Assembly: GCF_004011505.1 (NCBI RefSeq)
Contig: NZ_SAUN01000001.1
Location: forward strand, 6,165,501 to 6,229,500
Reading direction: 5' to 3'
Origin: Nonomuraea polychroma
GTDB lineage: Bacteria; Actinomycetota; Actinomycetes; Streptosporangiales; Streptosporangiaceae
DNA length: 64,000 nt
Shown: one piece after another, positions 44,119 through 52,435 of the stretch
Position numbering within the stretch: position 1 is the stretch's first letter
How the letters are laid out: each line of letters opens with the position of its first letter
Position numbers and translations under genes: made by a program
The notes under the pieces: model-generated
The model's database searches: none
What the model was told of the DNA's origin: nothing
The model's input: the letters and a program-made list of their open reading frames with translations, nothing else

Positions 44119-45198
44119 CTAGGCGTGCAGGCGGTGGACCCTGAGCGGGCCGCCGCCCCAGCGGCCGATCGCCTCCTCGTCGGCGAAGGCCAGCACGCGC
44201 ATCATGTTGCCGCCGTCGCTGAGCTTCACGTTGCGCCGCAGCCGCGCCACCATGTCGAAGGGCAGCTTGGTGGTGCCGGCCTCGATGGTGTCGCCGTAGT
44301 GGGGGGCGAAGGCGACGCCCGCGAAGCCCGTACGGCCGAGCAACGTGCGCACCGTCTCCGAGGAGTAGAACATCAGGTGGTTCTTGGTGAAACCGCTCCA
44401 CGCCGACCCGTACGCCTTGAGCAGCAGCGACCGGGCGTTGACGGTCAGGATGAGCAGCACCCCGCCGGGCGCCAGCAGACTCCGGAACGTCCTGAAGTCC
44501 TCCAGCGGCCTGGGCAGGTGCGCGAGCACCGACCAGAGCGTGATCACGTCGAACCCGCCCGCCGCGATCTCCGGCACGTCCTCGGGCGCGCCGAAGTAGG
44601 TCCGCGCCGTGTCCAGCCGCTCGTTGGCCTGCTCGACGGACTCCGGCGACAGGTCCACGCCGTAGGCGTCGAACCCGCGTTTCTCGGCCAGCTCCAGGAA
44701 CAGGCCCACGCCGGAGCCGAAGTCCAGCAGCCGGCGCTCCTTGCCCTCGTCGAACACCGGCGAGAACGCCTTCATGGTCAGCTCGTAGCGGCGTTGCCGG
44801 TTGGCGGCGTACTTGCCGGACAGGAACTTGCTGTAGCCGGTGGCGTAGAGGTCGCCGAGGCGTTCGGGGCGGACGTTCGGATTGCGGTAGAGGAAGCCGC
44901 AGGACGGGCAGCGGACGACGTAGTAGCGCCATGATCCCGGGCCGCCGGTCGGCTGGAACAGGGGCTGCTGGCGGGATTCCCCGCACATCATGCAGCTGAG
45001 GAACTCCTCGATCTCGCCCAGTGGCCGGCGCCGTTGGTATTCCTCCAGCGACATGACCGGCGCCCGCCCGGTCAGCCATTTCCATTGCGCCTCGCGGATC
45101 AGCCGCTCGCCGGGCCGCACGTAGACCCGCTGGCCCCAGGGAACACGGTCGTAACGGGAGCCGTACGCGAGGCGTCCCAAAAGTCGTCGATATGACAT
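44119..45198 (-). CDS. Class I SAM-dependent methyltransferase with zinc-ribbon N-terminus
   Basis: 359 aa. An N-terminal double CxxC (FLSCMMCGESR and VRCPSCGFLYRNPN) is typical of small-molecule or sugar methyltransferases. The SAM-binding motif I is RLLDFGSGVGLFLELAEKRG, followed by the GVDLSPESVEQAN loop and the FDVITLWSVLAHL post-I motif. The frame is open to 45303; ATG 45198 with GGGTGGTGG upstream is chosen. Substrate unknown. Divergent from the aldehyde dehydrogenase gene. Confidence 0.85.
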   Translation of the reverse strand: MSYRRLLGRLAYGSRYDRVPWGQRVYVRPGERLIREAQWKWLTGRAPVMSLEEYQRRRPLGEIEEFLSCMMCGESRQQPLFQPTGGPGSWRYYVVRCPSCGFLYRNPNVRPERLGDLYATGYSKFLSGKYAANRQRRYELTMKAFSPVFDEGKERRLLDFGSGVGLFLELAEKRGFDAYGVDLSPESVEQANERLDTARTYFGAPEDVPEIAAGGFDVITLWSVLAHLPRPLEDFRTFRSLLAPGGVLLILTVNARSLLLKAYGSAWSGFTKNHLMFYSSETVRTLLGRTGFAGVAFAPHYGDTIEAGTTKLPFDMVARLRRNVKLSDGGNMMRVLAFADEEAIGRWGGGPLRVHRLHA

Positions 45199-45332
45199 AG
45201 CCACCACCCTGCGAAGCGTTTTGCCCCACACCCCAGCGACTATGCGTCCGTGTTCGGGCGCTTTACAGGCTCTTGGCGACGAGACACGGGCTCTCATCGA
45301 CATATCGGGATTTATGGCCTGATGTTATCAAG

Positions 45333-45346
45333 CAAGCATATGCTTG
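45333..45346. promoter_or_regulatory. 14-bp palindrome CAAGCATATGCTTG
   Basis: Perfect dyad ending 4 bp before the aldehyde dehydrogenase GTG start. Its position over the transcription/translation start region suggests a repressor operator, of the kind used by MarR- or TetR-family proteins. No regulator gene is adjacent. Confidence 0.5.
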
Positions 45347-45350
45347 GTAC

Positions 45351-46784
45351 GTGTCTGACTACCGTAATCTGATCGGCGGCGAGCTCGTCGCCGCAGCCCG
45401 GACAATGGACTCGGTCGACCCGGCCACCGGCGAGGTGTGGACGCGGATCCCGGCGAGCGGCCCCACCGAGGCCGAGGCCGCCGTGGCGGCGGCCCGCACG
45501 GCATTCCCCGCCTGGTCGGCGCTGCCCGCCCTGGCCAGGGCGCACCACCTGCGCAAGGTGTCGGAGGTCTTCGGCCGGCACGCCGAAGAACTGGCCAGGC
45601 TGGAGACCCGCGACAACGGCAGGATCCTGCGGGACACGTTGAAGAAGGACCTGCCGGGGATGGCGTACCTGTGGCAGCTGGCCGCCGGGCAGTGCCTGGA
45701 CGCGGTCAAGGGCGACACGGTCATCCTCGGTCCTGACGCGCTCGGGCTGACGCGGCGGGAGCCGCACGGTGTGGTGGTCTGCATCATCCCGTGGAACTCC
45801 CCCATCTCGACCTTCTCCGCGAAGGCCGCGTACGCGCTGGCGGCCGGCAACACCGTGATCGTCAAGCCGGCCGAGCAGGCGAGCGCGTCGGTGCTGCGGC
45901 TGGGCGAGCTGCTGGCCGAGGTGTTCCCGCCCGGGGTGCTGAACATCGTCAGCGGCCTGGGTGAGGAGGTCGGGGACGCCCTCGTGCGGCACCGCGACGT
46001 CGGCAAGATCAGCCTCACCGGCTCGACGGCGACCGGCCAGGCGATCACCCGGGCGTCGGCGGACGCATTGAAGCCGATGACGTTCGAGCTGGGTGGCAAG
46101 TCGCCCAATATCGTGTTTCCGGATGCCGACCTGGACGCGGCCACCCAGGGCGTCACCGTGAACTCGATCTACACCGGGAACGCCGGGCAGGTCTGCGTGG
46201 CCGGCTCGCGCATCCTCATCCACCGCTCGATCTGGGACGACATGCTGGGCCGGATCCGCGACGTCTGCGCGGGGCTGGTGCTGAACGACCCGCAGGACCT
46301 GGCGACGACGATGGGCCCGATCGTGTCGGCGGGGCAGTTCGAGCGCGTGACCTCGTACCTGGAGCTGGCCGAGAAGGAGGGCGCCAGGCTGGTCTTCGGC
46401 GGCCGGAGCGGCGCCGACGTGGTGCCCGGGCTGCCGGGCGGCTATTGGGTGGAGCCGACGTTGTTCACGACGGAGGACAACTCGCTGCGGGTGTGCCAGG
46501 AGGAGATCTTCGGGCCGGTGGCGGTGGCGTTGCCGTTCGAGACGGAGGAGGAGGCGCTGCGGATCGCCAACGACTCCCCGTACGGGCTGGCGGCCGGCGT
46601 CTGGACCCGCGACCTCGGCCGCGCGCACCGCTTCGTCCGGGATCTGCAGAGCGGCACGGTGTGGGTGAACACCTTCCGCCAGATGCCGCCGGGCCTGCCG
46701 TTCGGGGGCGTCAAGGACAGCGGGTACGGCCACGATTCGGTCCTCGAGTTCACCCGCGAAAAGGCCGCCATTATCCAGATCTAG
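45351..46784 (+). CDS. Aldehyde dehydrogenase
   Basis: 477 aa NAD(P)-dependent enzyme. Rossmann/cofactor segment IIPWNSPISTFSAKAAYALA and NTVIVKPAEQASASVL, GSTATGQ loop, catalytic Glu in MTFELGGKSPNIVFPDADLD, catalytic Cys in GNAGQVCVAGSRILIHRS, and QEEIFGPVAVALPF near the end. GTG 45351 (VSDYRNLIGGEL) gives the family N-terminus, although no ribosome-binding site is visible and the palindrome CAAGCATATGCTTG sits directly before it. Substrate unknown. Confidence 0.9.
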   Translation: MSDYRNLIGGELVAAARTMDSVDPATGEVWTRIPASGPTEAEAAVAAARTAFPAWSALPALARAHHLRKVSEVFGRHAEELARLETRDNGRILRDTLKKDLPGMAYLWQLAAGQCLDAVKGDTVILGPDALGLTRREPHGVVVCIIPWNSPISTFSAKAAYALAAGNTVIVKPAEQASASVLRLGELLAEVFPPGVLNIVSGLGEEVGDALVRHRDVGKISLTGSTATGQAITRASADALKPMTFELGGKSPNIVFPDADLDAATQGVTVNSIYTGNAGQVCVAGSRILIHRSIWDDMLGRIRDVCAGLVLNDPQDLATTMGPIVSAGQFERVTSYLELAEKEGARLVFGGRSGADVVPGLPGGYWVEPTLFTTEDNSLRVCQEEIFGPVAVALPFETEEEALRIANDSPYGLAAGVWTRDLGRAHRFVRDLQSGTVWVNTFRQMPPGLPFGGVKDSGYGHDSVLEFTREKAAIIQI

Positions 46785-46803
46785 TCGGATAGATTTGCCC
46801 CTC

Positions 46804-47679
46804 GTGAGCGAGGGGATCAAGGACCACTCCGGCCTTTCGGAGGCAGCCGCCCAGTCACGGGCGTCGGTGCTGCGTAGCCGCGCCGAATCGTACATCGCCC
46901 TGTCGCGGCATGACGCCGCGATCGCGGATCTGACGGAGTCGATCGCCCTGGCGCCCGACAACGCCCGCGCCTGGCGCCTGCGCGGGGAGAGCCACCGCAT
47001 GATCGAGCGGTACGAGGCCGCGCTGGAGGACTTCGACGAGGCACTGAAGCTGGAACCGGACAGCGCGTACGCGCTCGGCTCGCGCGGCCAGACCCACGCC
47101 GCGATGGGCCGCCTGGAGGAGGCCATGGCCGATTTCGATCATGCCCTCACCCTCTCCCCCGACTCGCTGTGGATCCTGGAGGCGAAGGCGGACGCCCTGG
47201 TGGACCTGGACCGCCTCGACGAGGCCCTGGACGAACACGCCAAGATCCTCGCCCTGAACGGCGACCTGCCCTACTCCTGGGTGGCCCGCGGCGACCTGTA
47301 CCAGCGCATGCACCTGTACGTGGAGGCGATCGACGACTACACGAAGGCGCTGGACATCGACCCCGAGCACGTGCGCGCCCTCAGCAGACGAGGCGAGGCC
47401 CTGCGCATGGTGGACCGGTACGAGGAGGCGCTGTCGGACCTGAACCGAGCCCTGGACCTGGACCCGGACAATGACCGGGCGCTGGGCAGCAGGGGCGCGG
47501 TGCTGAGCGAACTGGGCGACAACGAGGCGGCGCTGACCGATCTGGACCGGGCGATCGAGCTGGACCCCGAGTACGTGTGGGCGTATCGGGTGCGCGGCGA
47601 GATCTTCCAGGAGCTGGAACGCCACGAGGAAGCAGTCTCCGACTTCACCCAAGCCCTCCACCTGGAATTCGGCGGCTAG
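46804..47679 (+). CDS. Tetratricopeptide-repeat protein
   Basis: ~291 aa composed almost entirely of seven TPR units, for example ALEDFDEALKLEPDSAYALG, AIDDYTKALDIDPEHVRALS and ALTDLDRAIELDPEYVWAYR. No signal or membrane segment; a cytoplasmic scaffold or adaptor. The start is GTG 46804 or TTG 46795; TAGATT ending 8 bp before GTG and the absence of a ribosome-binding site suggest a leaderless message. It follows the aldehyde dehydrogenase by only 19 bp. Confidence 0.82.
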   Translation: MSEGIKDHSGLSEAAAQSRASVLRSRAESYIALSRHDAAIADLTESIALAPDNARAWRLRGESHRMIERYEAALEDFDEALKLEPDSAYALGSRGQTHAAMGRLEEAMADFDHALTLSPDSLWILEAKADALVDLDRLDEALDEHAKILALNGDLPYSWVARGDLYQRMHLYVEAIDDYTKALDIDPEHVRALSRRGEALRMVDRYEEALSDLNRALDLDPDNDRALGSRGAVLSELGDNEAALTDLDRAIELDPEYVWAYRVRGEIFQELERHEEAVSDFTQALHLEFGG

Positions 47680-47701
47680 GGGGCGGAGGGGAAGGCTCGG
47701 T

Positions 47702-47751
47702 CCTCGCCCGCTCTGGCGTCTTGCCGGTGGGCTCTCACCCCACAGGCGAGG
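47702..47751 (+). terminator. Hairpin downstream of the TPR gene
   Basis: CCTCGCC (47702-47708) pairs with GGCGAGG (47745-47751), and inside it GTGGG (47727-47731) pairs with CCCAC (47739-47743). It is positioned 23 bp after the TPR stop. Moderate stem strength. Confidence 0.4.
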
Positions 47752-47776
47752 GCTGCCTTTCGCGCACCCCGACGCA

Positions 47777-47923
47777 TTACCTGCCGTAACTCAGACCCGC
47801 CATGAACACGGCCATCGCAGGCATGAGCCCCTCGGTGCGGAATGTCTCCCGCACCCGCGCGATGAACGCGCGATGTTCGGCGGCGTCCGGCAGGGCCTCC
47901 ACCACCGGCGACTCGTGCGCCAC
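47777..47923 (-). pseudogene. Possible C-terminal gene remnant
   Basis: A 48-codon minus-strand frame from GTG reads VAHESPVVEALPDAAEHRAF, then IARVRETFRTEGLMPAMAVF, then MAGLSYGR and stop. The sequence has normal protein-like character, and the same frame stays open upstream for ~25 further codons without a good start or ribosome-binding site. I read it as the tail of a lost gene, but a real small protein is possible. No family recognised. Confidence 0.3.
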
Positions 47924-48024
47924 GACGCGTCCGGACGCGTCCGGGATGTGCCGTGAGCTGCGCGATTGTGCCTGTTTGAGTGCGGACTGCCGGGTAGGTG
48001 GTGCGGGCGCAGGAGGGAGACGAC

Positions 48025-48177
48025 ATGTGTCTAAGCTGTGGCTGCGGAGAGCCGGAGAACGATCACGGTAATCCGGCCAACATCACCGCACAGGATCTGC
48101 GGAGCGCCGCTCAAGCGGCGGAAATCAGCCCGCAGGAGGCTGCCGAGAACATCCAGGCCGGAATCGGAGCCGGGTAG
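48025..48177 (+). CDS. 50-aa Cys-rich conserved small protein
   Basis: ATG 48025 has GGAGGG at an ideal 8-nt distance. The peptide opens MCLSCGCGEPENDHGNPANI and ends in a helical DLRSAAQAAEISPQEAAENI segment. The CxxCxC plus N-D-H-G-x-P-x-N-I pattern is one I recognise from tiny conserved proteins of actinobacteria and cyanobacteria of unknown function, presumably metal-binding. It is convergent with the cupin gene. Confidence 0.75.
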   Translation: MCLSCGCGEPENDHGNPANITAQDLRSAAQAAEISPQEAAENIQAGIGAG

Positions 48178-48246
48178 GATACCGGCCGCTCCTCGTGGCC
48201 CGGCGCGTCGGCAAGATGGAGCGCCGCCACGGGGAGCGTCACCTAC

Positions 48247-48594
48247 CTACTTCCCGGTGGCCAGGGGCGCGCGAGAGCCGTACGCCGGACCGAACACCAC
48301 CAGCAGCGCCAGGTCCTCGGTAACCTCGTCGAAGCGGTGCTCCTCACCCGCCGGCACGAAGATCACCGAACCAGGGCCCACCTCGGCCGCGCCGTCCAGT
48401 GTCACGATCTTGGCCCGGCCCGCGGTGACCACGTAGATCTCATCCTCGGTGTGCGGACTCTGATCGTCACGCCCGCCGGCCGGGATGCAGTACGTTCCGA
48501 CCGACAGGTCCGGCACCCTCAGGTGCTCCACCCAATCGTTGGCCGCTCCGGCGGCGAGCGGTGTCCACACCCCCGCGCCCTCGATGATCTCCAT
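48247..48594 (-). CDS. Cupin-domain protein
   Basis: 115 aa single cupin barrel: motif 1 SPHTEDEIYVVTAGRAKIVT (metal ligands H and E), motif 2 GSVIFVPAGEEHRFDEVTED. ATG 48594 (MEIIEGAGVWTPL) is chosen as the family-length start; a longer frame upstream is Arg/His-rich and lacks a start signal. Probably a metal-dependent isomerase, dioxygenase or sensor; substrate unknown. Confidence 0.85.
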   Translation of the reverse strand: MEIIEGAGVWTPLAAGAANDWVEHLRVPDLSVGTYCIPAGGRDDQSPHTEDEIYVVTAGRAKIVTLDGAAEVGPGSVIFVPAGEEHRFDEVTEDLALLVVFGPAYGSRAPLATGK

Positions 48595-48680
48595 AGCGGA
48601 AGCATAGCCATGCACGACGCCGGCGTCTGCGCGCCGGTGGCCGGTCCGACGGGCGGTTACGCTCGCGTCGCGATGAAACG

Positions 48681-48751
48681 GAGTGCCTGTGTCCCGCGTC
48701 GGCTCATTGCCTCGCCGGAGTAGGTGACGCCTCTGCGGGACACAGGCACTC
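48681..48751. other. Long perfect hairpin, 17-bp stem
   Basis: GAGTGCCTGTGTCCCGC (48681-48697) and GCGGGACACAGGCACTC (48735-48751) are perfectly complementary; inside, GCGTC (48696-48700) and GACGC (48726-48730) can pair as an alternative tier. It is 108 bp downstream of the end of the secreted His-rich gene (both leftward) and 87 bp upstream of the cupin start. It may terminate the former's transcript. Confidence 0.65.
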
Positions 48752-48858
48752 TGGTGCCGCTCGCGACGACCGGGATGATGTCGCCTGATCGCCACTCGAC
48801 CGTTCAACGCGCTCATGCCGGGCGCTAGTTACGAGGGGAGTGTCCCCTCAGGGTTCCC

Positions 48859-49224
48859 TCAGAGGTCCGGCGTCGGCGGGTACAGCTGCAGCAGCTTGTT
48901 CTTGGCCTTCTGGTCCTGGTCCTGGTCCTGGTCCTGGTCCTGGCGCGCGGCCTGGTTCTGGCTCTGGTGGTTGTTGTTGTGGATCCAGACGTGGGCCTTC
49001 TGCTTGTGGCGGAAGTGGAAGCTCTGGCGGTGGTGATGATGCTGCTTGGGCTTGGCGTAGCTCACCACGGGCGCCTTCTTGACCGGCTGTGGCGGCGCGC
49101 CTCCGGTGACGTAGGTAGTGATGGACGCGGCGTAGGCGGTCGAGGAAGCAGCCAGCGTGACGGCGGCAGCGGTCATAGCGACGCTGACTGCGAGAGCCGC
49201 GGTCGCAGTCTTGAACTTGGGCAT
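48859..49224 (-). CDS. Secreted His/Gln/Asp-rich protein
   Basis: 121 aa. Signal peptide MPKFKTATAALAVSVAMTAA with cleavage near AYAAS (~32). The mature chain has a His cluster (KPKQHHHHRQSFHFRHKQK), an Asn-rich stretch and a (QD)5 tract encoded by the 6-bp repeat below, then a short hydrophobic end. It looks like a metal-binding or cell-surface peptide. ATG 49224 follows GGGGGG by 7 nt. The ~600 bp upstream to the hydrolase gene contains no other gene. Confidence 0.65.
   Translation of the reverse strand: MPKFKTATAALAVSVAMTAAAVTLAASSTAYAASITTYVTGGAPPQPVKKAPVVSYAKPKQHHHHRQSFHFRHKQKAHVWIHNNNHQSQNQAARQDQDQDQDQDQKAKNKLLQLYPPTPDL
48911..48943. repeat. 6-bp tandem repeat (TGGTCC)n, five copies
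   Basis: In-frame within the secreted protein gene, encoding alternating Gln-Asp on the minus strand. Slippage would change the protein by two residues per unit without a frameshift. Confidence 0.9.
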
Positions 49225-49824
49225 TGAATTTCCCCCCAAAGGTTCGGTTGCCCTGTTCTCCATATTTTCCGGACAGGTTTGGAAAATATTGCAGGATGGC
49301 GGCTAAATGCGCTATCCGTGCGTTTTCTTTCCGGGATAAGTGTCCAGCAAACGGGGGCTTTCGTGATGTTTGCCTGATTCTAACAAATCCATGGGCCGCT
49401 AAGCCTTCATGAAATAAAACGAAATGGGGCGATTTGTCGGTTTTATCCGCGCGGCCTACAGGGGAAGCGAAGAACTGGAAACACATGAATACGCTCTCGG
49501 CGGCGAAAGCTGAGCCTGGATCCGCTTACGCCGTGAGGCGTGGTTAATCGGAGGAGGTGCAAGACCATCCTCGCCGGGCTGTCGCAGCAGCGTGGCGGGA
49601 CCTGAGCGCAATCCGACCCGGAGCCCGCCGGGGAAGGTGGCGCAGCACTGACAGAGCGGGGATGGTAGGGCGATATGTGCGAAGCCACATCAAAGACTGA
49701 AAATCCCAACCGCAGAGCGCGGACAGCATTGCCACTCGACAGAAGCGCTTATCCCAGTCCGCGTGTGAATTTCGAGGCCTCATGCCGAGAGAAGCCGATG
49801 ACATCTCATATTCGACACTCCTCG
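49225..49824. other. 600-bp gene-free region, AT-richer, with leader hairpin
   Basis: No gene is supported. The part nearest the secreted gene is clearly less GC-rich than its surroundings. ATATTTTCC (49262-49270) and GGAAAATAT (49281-49289) form a perfect 9-bp inverted repeat 38-65 bp before the ATG at 49224. A TAGAAT hexamer on the minus strand further upstream could be a -10 box, implying a long 5' leader. A riboswitch was considered and not supported. Confidence 0.5.
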
Positions 49825-50667
49825 TCAAGAAGTGGCGTTCACGCCGAGCCACTCCAACGCGTCCGTGGCCGAATGCAGCACCGAGATGTGCCCGTCCTCC
49901 GGATATCGCCGCAGCTCGGCACGAGGGCAGTGGCGGGCCAGCCACTCGCCGTGTGAACTGGGCACGACCCGGTCCTGGCCACCGTGCATGAGCAGCACCG
50001 GCGCGGTCACCTGGGCAGGATCGCACCCCCACGGGGCCACATATGCGAGGTCGTCGTCGATCAACCCGCCGGGACCGTTCTCCAGGGCCGGCCCGACGAC
50101 GCTGTCGAACCAGGACCACTCGCCGGTGAACGCCGCGTGATCCACTGGGGCGAACATCTCCGGGTCGTACTCGGCCGTCGCCTCGTGTCGTTCCTTCGCC
50201 GCGCGGCCCGCGACGGCGGCACGCAGGGAGGCCTCTCCGGAGGTGGACATGCCGGCGAACCAGTCGAGGTCCTCCGCGCCGTACGGGGCTATGCCCGACA
50301 CGCTGACCGCGGCCAGGACCCGGTCGGGCAGCAGGGCGGCGCAGGCCAGGGCGTGTGAGCCGCCGCCCGAGTGGCCCATGACGGCGAACCTGTCGATGCC
50401 CAGAGCGTCCGCGACGCGCCTGACGTACTCTGCCGCCGAGGACACGTTCCGGCCGGGGACGGGGGTCGAGCCGCCGTAGCCGGGGCGGTCGTACGACACC
50501 CAGCGGATGCCGAGCCGGTCCGAGGCCGGGAAGAGGGGTGCCGGGGGCGTGCCGATGTTGGGCGTGCCGTGATGCCAGAAGACCGTCAGCCGGTCGGCGT
50601 CGGCGACCCTGTCATAGACGTGCAGCCTGCAGTCGTCGCCGAGATCCATATCCAGCTCTTTCACCAC
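49825..50667 (-). CDS. Alpha/beta-hydrolase
   Basis: 280 aa. Nucleophile elbow GHSGGGSHALACAALL (Ser ~98), acid in MHGGQDRVVP, His in PEDGHISVLHS; oxyanion HG in FWHHGTPNIG. Typical of soluble esterase/epoxide-hydrolase-like enzymes. The start is MVKELDM at 50667 or the internal ATG six codons later. No operon partner. Substrate unknown. Confidence 0.88.
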   Translation of the reverse strand: MVKELDMDLGDDCRLHVYDRVADADRLTVFWHHGTPNIGTPPAPLFPASDRLGIRWVSYDRPGYGGSTPVPGRNVSSAAEYVRRVADALGIDRFAVMGHSGGGSHALACAALLPDRVLAAVSVSGIAPYGAEDLDWFAGMSTSGEASLRAAVAGRAAKERHEATAEYDPEMFAPVDHAAFTGEWSWFDSVVGPALENGPGGLIDDDLAYVAPWGCDPAQVTAPVLLMHGGQDRVVPSSHGEWLARHCPRAELRRYPEDGHISVLHSATDALEWLGVNATS

Positions 50668-50746
50668 CCGGCGAGCCTAGCGACCAGGCAATCCGCGCGC
50701 CAGGTGTCTCACCGGGGCCGTACGCGTACGGCCCCGGCGAGCGTTG

Positions 50747-51154
50747 TCAGAGGGCGAGCAGGGCGGTGACCGGCAGGCGGGGGTCGGACAGCGGGCGCAT
50801 GGCGATGCGCAGCAGCGCCAGCGCGTTGTCGTCGCCCGCGATGCGGTTGGCGCTGAGCTCGCCGCACGACTGGCAGTGATGGATGATCAGCCACTCCCCG
50901 TCCGGCCGGACGGTGACGCTCAGCGCCGCCATCCGGCCCCGGCAGCCCGCTCGCCGGTCCCCCGGGATCCGGCGGTCGACGTGCAGGCTGGTCAGGCAGT
51001 TCGGGCAGTGGTTGCGGTGCGCGGTGCCCGGCGCGATCATCGGCACGTCGAGGCGGCAGCCGACGCAGCGGAAAGCGTCGGCTGCCGGCTCTCGGTCATG
51101 ATGGAGGTTCTTGCGTCGTTGCGGCCTCTCCCGGGCCGGGTTCCTCCTGGGCAT
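50747..51154 (-). CDS. RNHCP-domain protein
   Basis: 135 aa with the zinc-ribbon family motif: FRCVGCRLDVPMIAPGTAHR, then NHCPNCLTSLHVD, then HHCQSCGELSANRIAGDDNA. These give three CxxC knuckles and the R-N-H-C-P hallmark. Probable zinc-binding nucleic-acid or ribosome-associated protein; function unknown. It begins 1 bp after the stop of the paralogue upstream, so the two are co-transcribed. Confidence 0.85.
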   Translation of the reverse strand: MPRRNPARERPQRRKNLHHDREPAADAFRCVGCRLDVPMIAPGTAHRNHCPNCLTSLHVDRRIPGDRRAGCRGRMAALSVTVRPDGEWLIIHHCQSCGELSANRIAGDDNALALLRIAMRPLSDPRLPVTALLAL

Positions 51155-51155
51155 G

Positions 51156-51524
51156 TCACAGGTCGCCGAACGCCTCGAGGGGGAACGGCGGCTGCGCGAG
51201 CGGGCGTACCGCCATGCGCATGAGGATGAGCTGGTTGTCGTCCCCGCAGATGGGGTTGGACGTCAGCTCACCGCAACGGGTGCAACGATGAATGATCATC
51301 CAGTCGCCGGTGCGGAGGACCGCGATCGAGATCGGGATCATCCGGGACCGGCAGTCCGACGGGCCGCCTTCCACGCGGTCAACCGTGTGCTGTGAGTGCA
51401 GGCAGCTCGGGCAGTGGTTGCGGCGGGTGCCGTCAGGTGCGGTCGCGGTCACGGTCAGGCCGCAGCGTACGCATGGGAAGGTCTCGGTGTTGACGATGGA
51501 ACGTGGTTTGCCGTTGGCAGACAA
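51156..51524 (-). CDS. RNHCP-domain protein, tandem paralogue
   Basis: 122 aa with the same pattern: FPCVRCGLTVTATAPDGTRR, NHCPSCLHSQHTVD, HRCTRCGELTSNPICGDDNQ. TTG 51524 is preceded by AAGGAGT at the right distance, which the longer frame lacks; the ribosome-binding site decides the start. Tandem copies with ~50% apparent similarity suggest old duplication. Nothing further is recognised in the 306 bp between this start and the kinase gene end. Confidence 0.82.
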   Translation of the reverse strand: MSANGKPRSIVNTETFPCVRCGLTVTATAPDGTRRNHCPSCLHSQHTVDRVEGGPSDCRSRMIPISIAVLRTGDWMIIHRCTRCGELTSNPICGDDNQLILMRMAVRPLAQPPFPLEAFGDL

Positions 51525-51830
51525 CGCGGGTACTCCTTGCCGAAATGGGTTGGTAAGGCAGCAAGGAAGTGCGCCTGGGCGAGCCACGCGATGGACGCGG
51601 GCACGCCGATGCCGCGGGCGGTCCGGCCCCGGTCAGAACGATCTCAGGTGTCGTGAGTCAGAGACAGGAGTCGCCGGCAGCACATCGAGGCGCACGTGGC
51701 GCGGTGCCAGACATAAACCCACTCCCTCCACGGCGGCGTGAACCGCCGATTCGACTCGGCCTCGTGCGAGGGTAATGGGGCTCTGCGGCGCACCGCCAAT
51801 GGTTTTCCTGCCGACGAACCCGCTTCGACG

Positions 51831-52361
51831 CTAGCTAATGTCCTGGACGGCGTCCCCAGGAATGCGGCCGAGAGCTCGCAGGAGCACGCCAAGCGAGTCC
51901 TCTGGAGCCTGCCCGGCGGTGTCTATGACGATGCGCTCCCGGTCCCACGGTTCGTAGTCGCGGTCGATGATCTGCTGCCAGTCGGGCAGGTGGTGGCCGG
52001 GAATGTCGGTCGACCGCGAGGTCGCACGGTGCCGGTGCTCGATCGGGTCCGAGCAGATCACTTCCACCTCTGCGGTCGGTACACCCGCCTCGGCCCCCAC
52101 TTCTCGCCAGGCGTCACGGGTGATCTCCACAGGATTCACGGACTCCGCGATCACGGTGAGTCCGCCGCGAAGATGGTCCCCGGCCAAGGCGTAACCCACG
52201 ATGTAGCCGGCGGGGCCGAGGAGCCGGCGAGCCAGGCCGGACCGGATGATCGCCTGCTCAATGGTGTCGATGCGCAGATGGACTCCGCCTATGTGCTGGG
52301 CGAGGAGACGGGCGAGCGTGGTCTTTCCCGTCGCGGGCAAGCCCCCGATGACGATGAGCAT
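51831..52361 (-). CDS. AAA-type P-loop kinase-like protein
   Basis: 176 aa. Walker A GLPATGKTT at the extreme N-terminus, base-binding helix LARLLAQHI and a catalytic-lid region CSDPIEHRHRATSRSTDIPG. Layout matches small ATP-dependent kinases (adenylyl-sulfate kinase/chloramphenicol-phosphotransferase-like) of unknown substrate. Its start lies 74 bp from the divergent acyl-CoA dehydrogenase start. Confidence 0.82.
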   Translation of the reverse strand: MLIVIGGLPATGKTTLARLLAQHIGGVHLRIDTIEQAIIRSGLARRLLGPAGYIVGYALAGDHLRGGLTVIAESVNPVEITRDAWREVGAEAGVPTAEVEVICSDPIEHRHRATSRSTDIPGHHLPDWQQIIDRDYEPWDRERIVIDTAGQAPEDSLGVLLRALGRIPGDAVQDIS

Positions 52362-52435
52362 GCGGTCAATACTGTCCCGACGAGCCGTGGAGGCGGCACT
52401 GGAGATCCACCGAATAAGGTTCTAGATTCGGACTC

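Noticed and set aside
49225..49480. A c-di-AMP (ydaO-type) riboswitch before the secreted His-rich gene
   Set aside because: None of the conserved ydaO blocks could be found; only an AT-rich dyad is present.
51588..51830. Tiny Cys-containing ORFs upstream of the RNHCP genes as a second leader peptide
   Set aside because: Three overlapping frames are possible, none with the RRHVDL-type signature; the translation signal is ambiguous.
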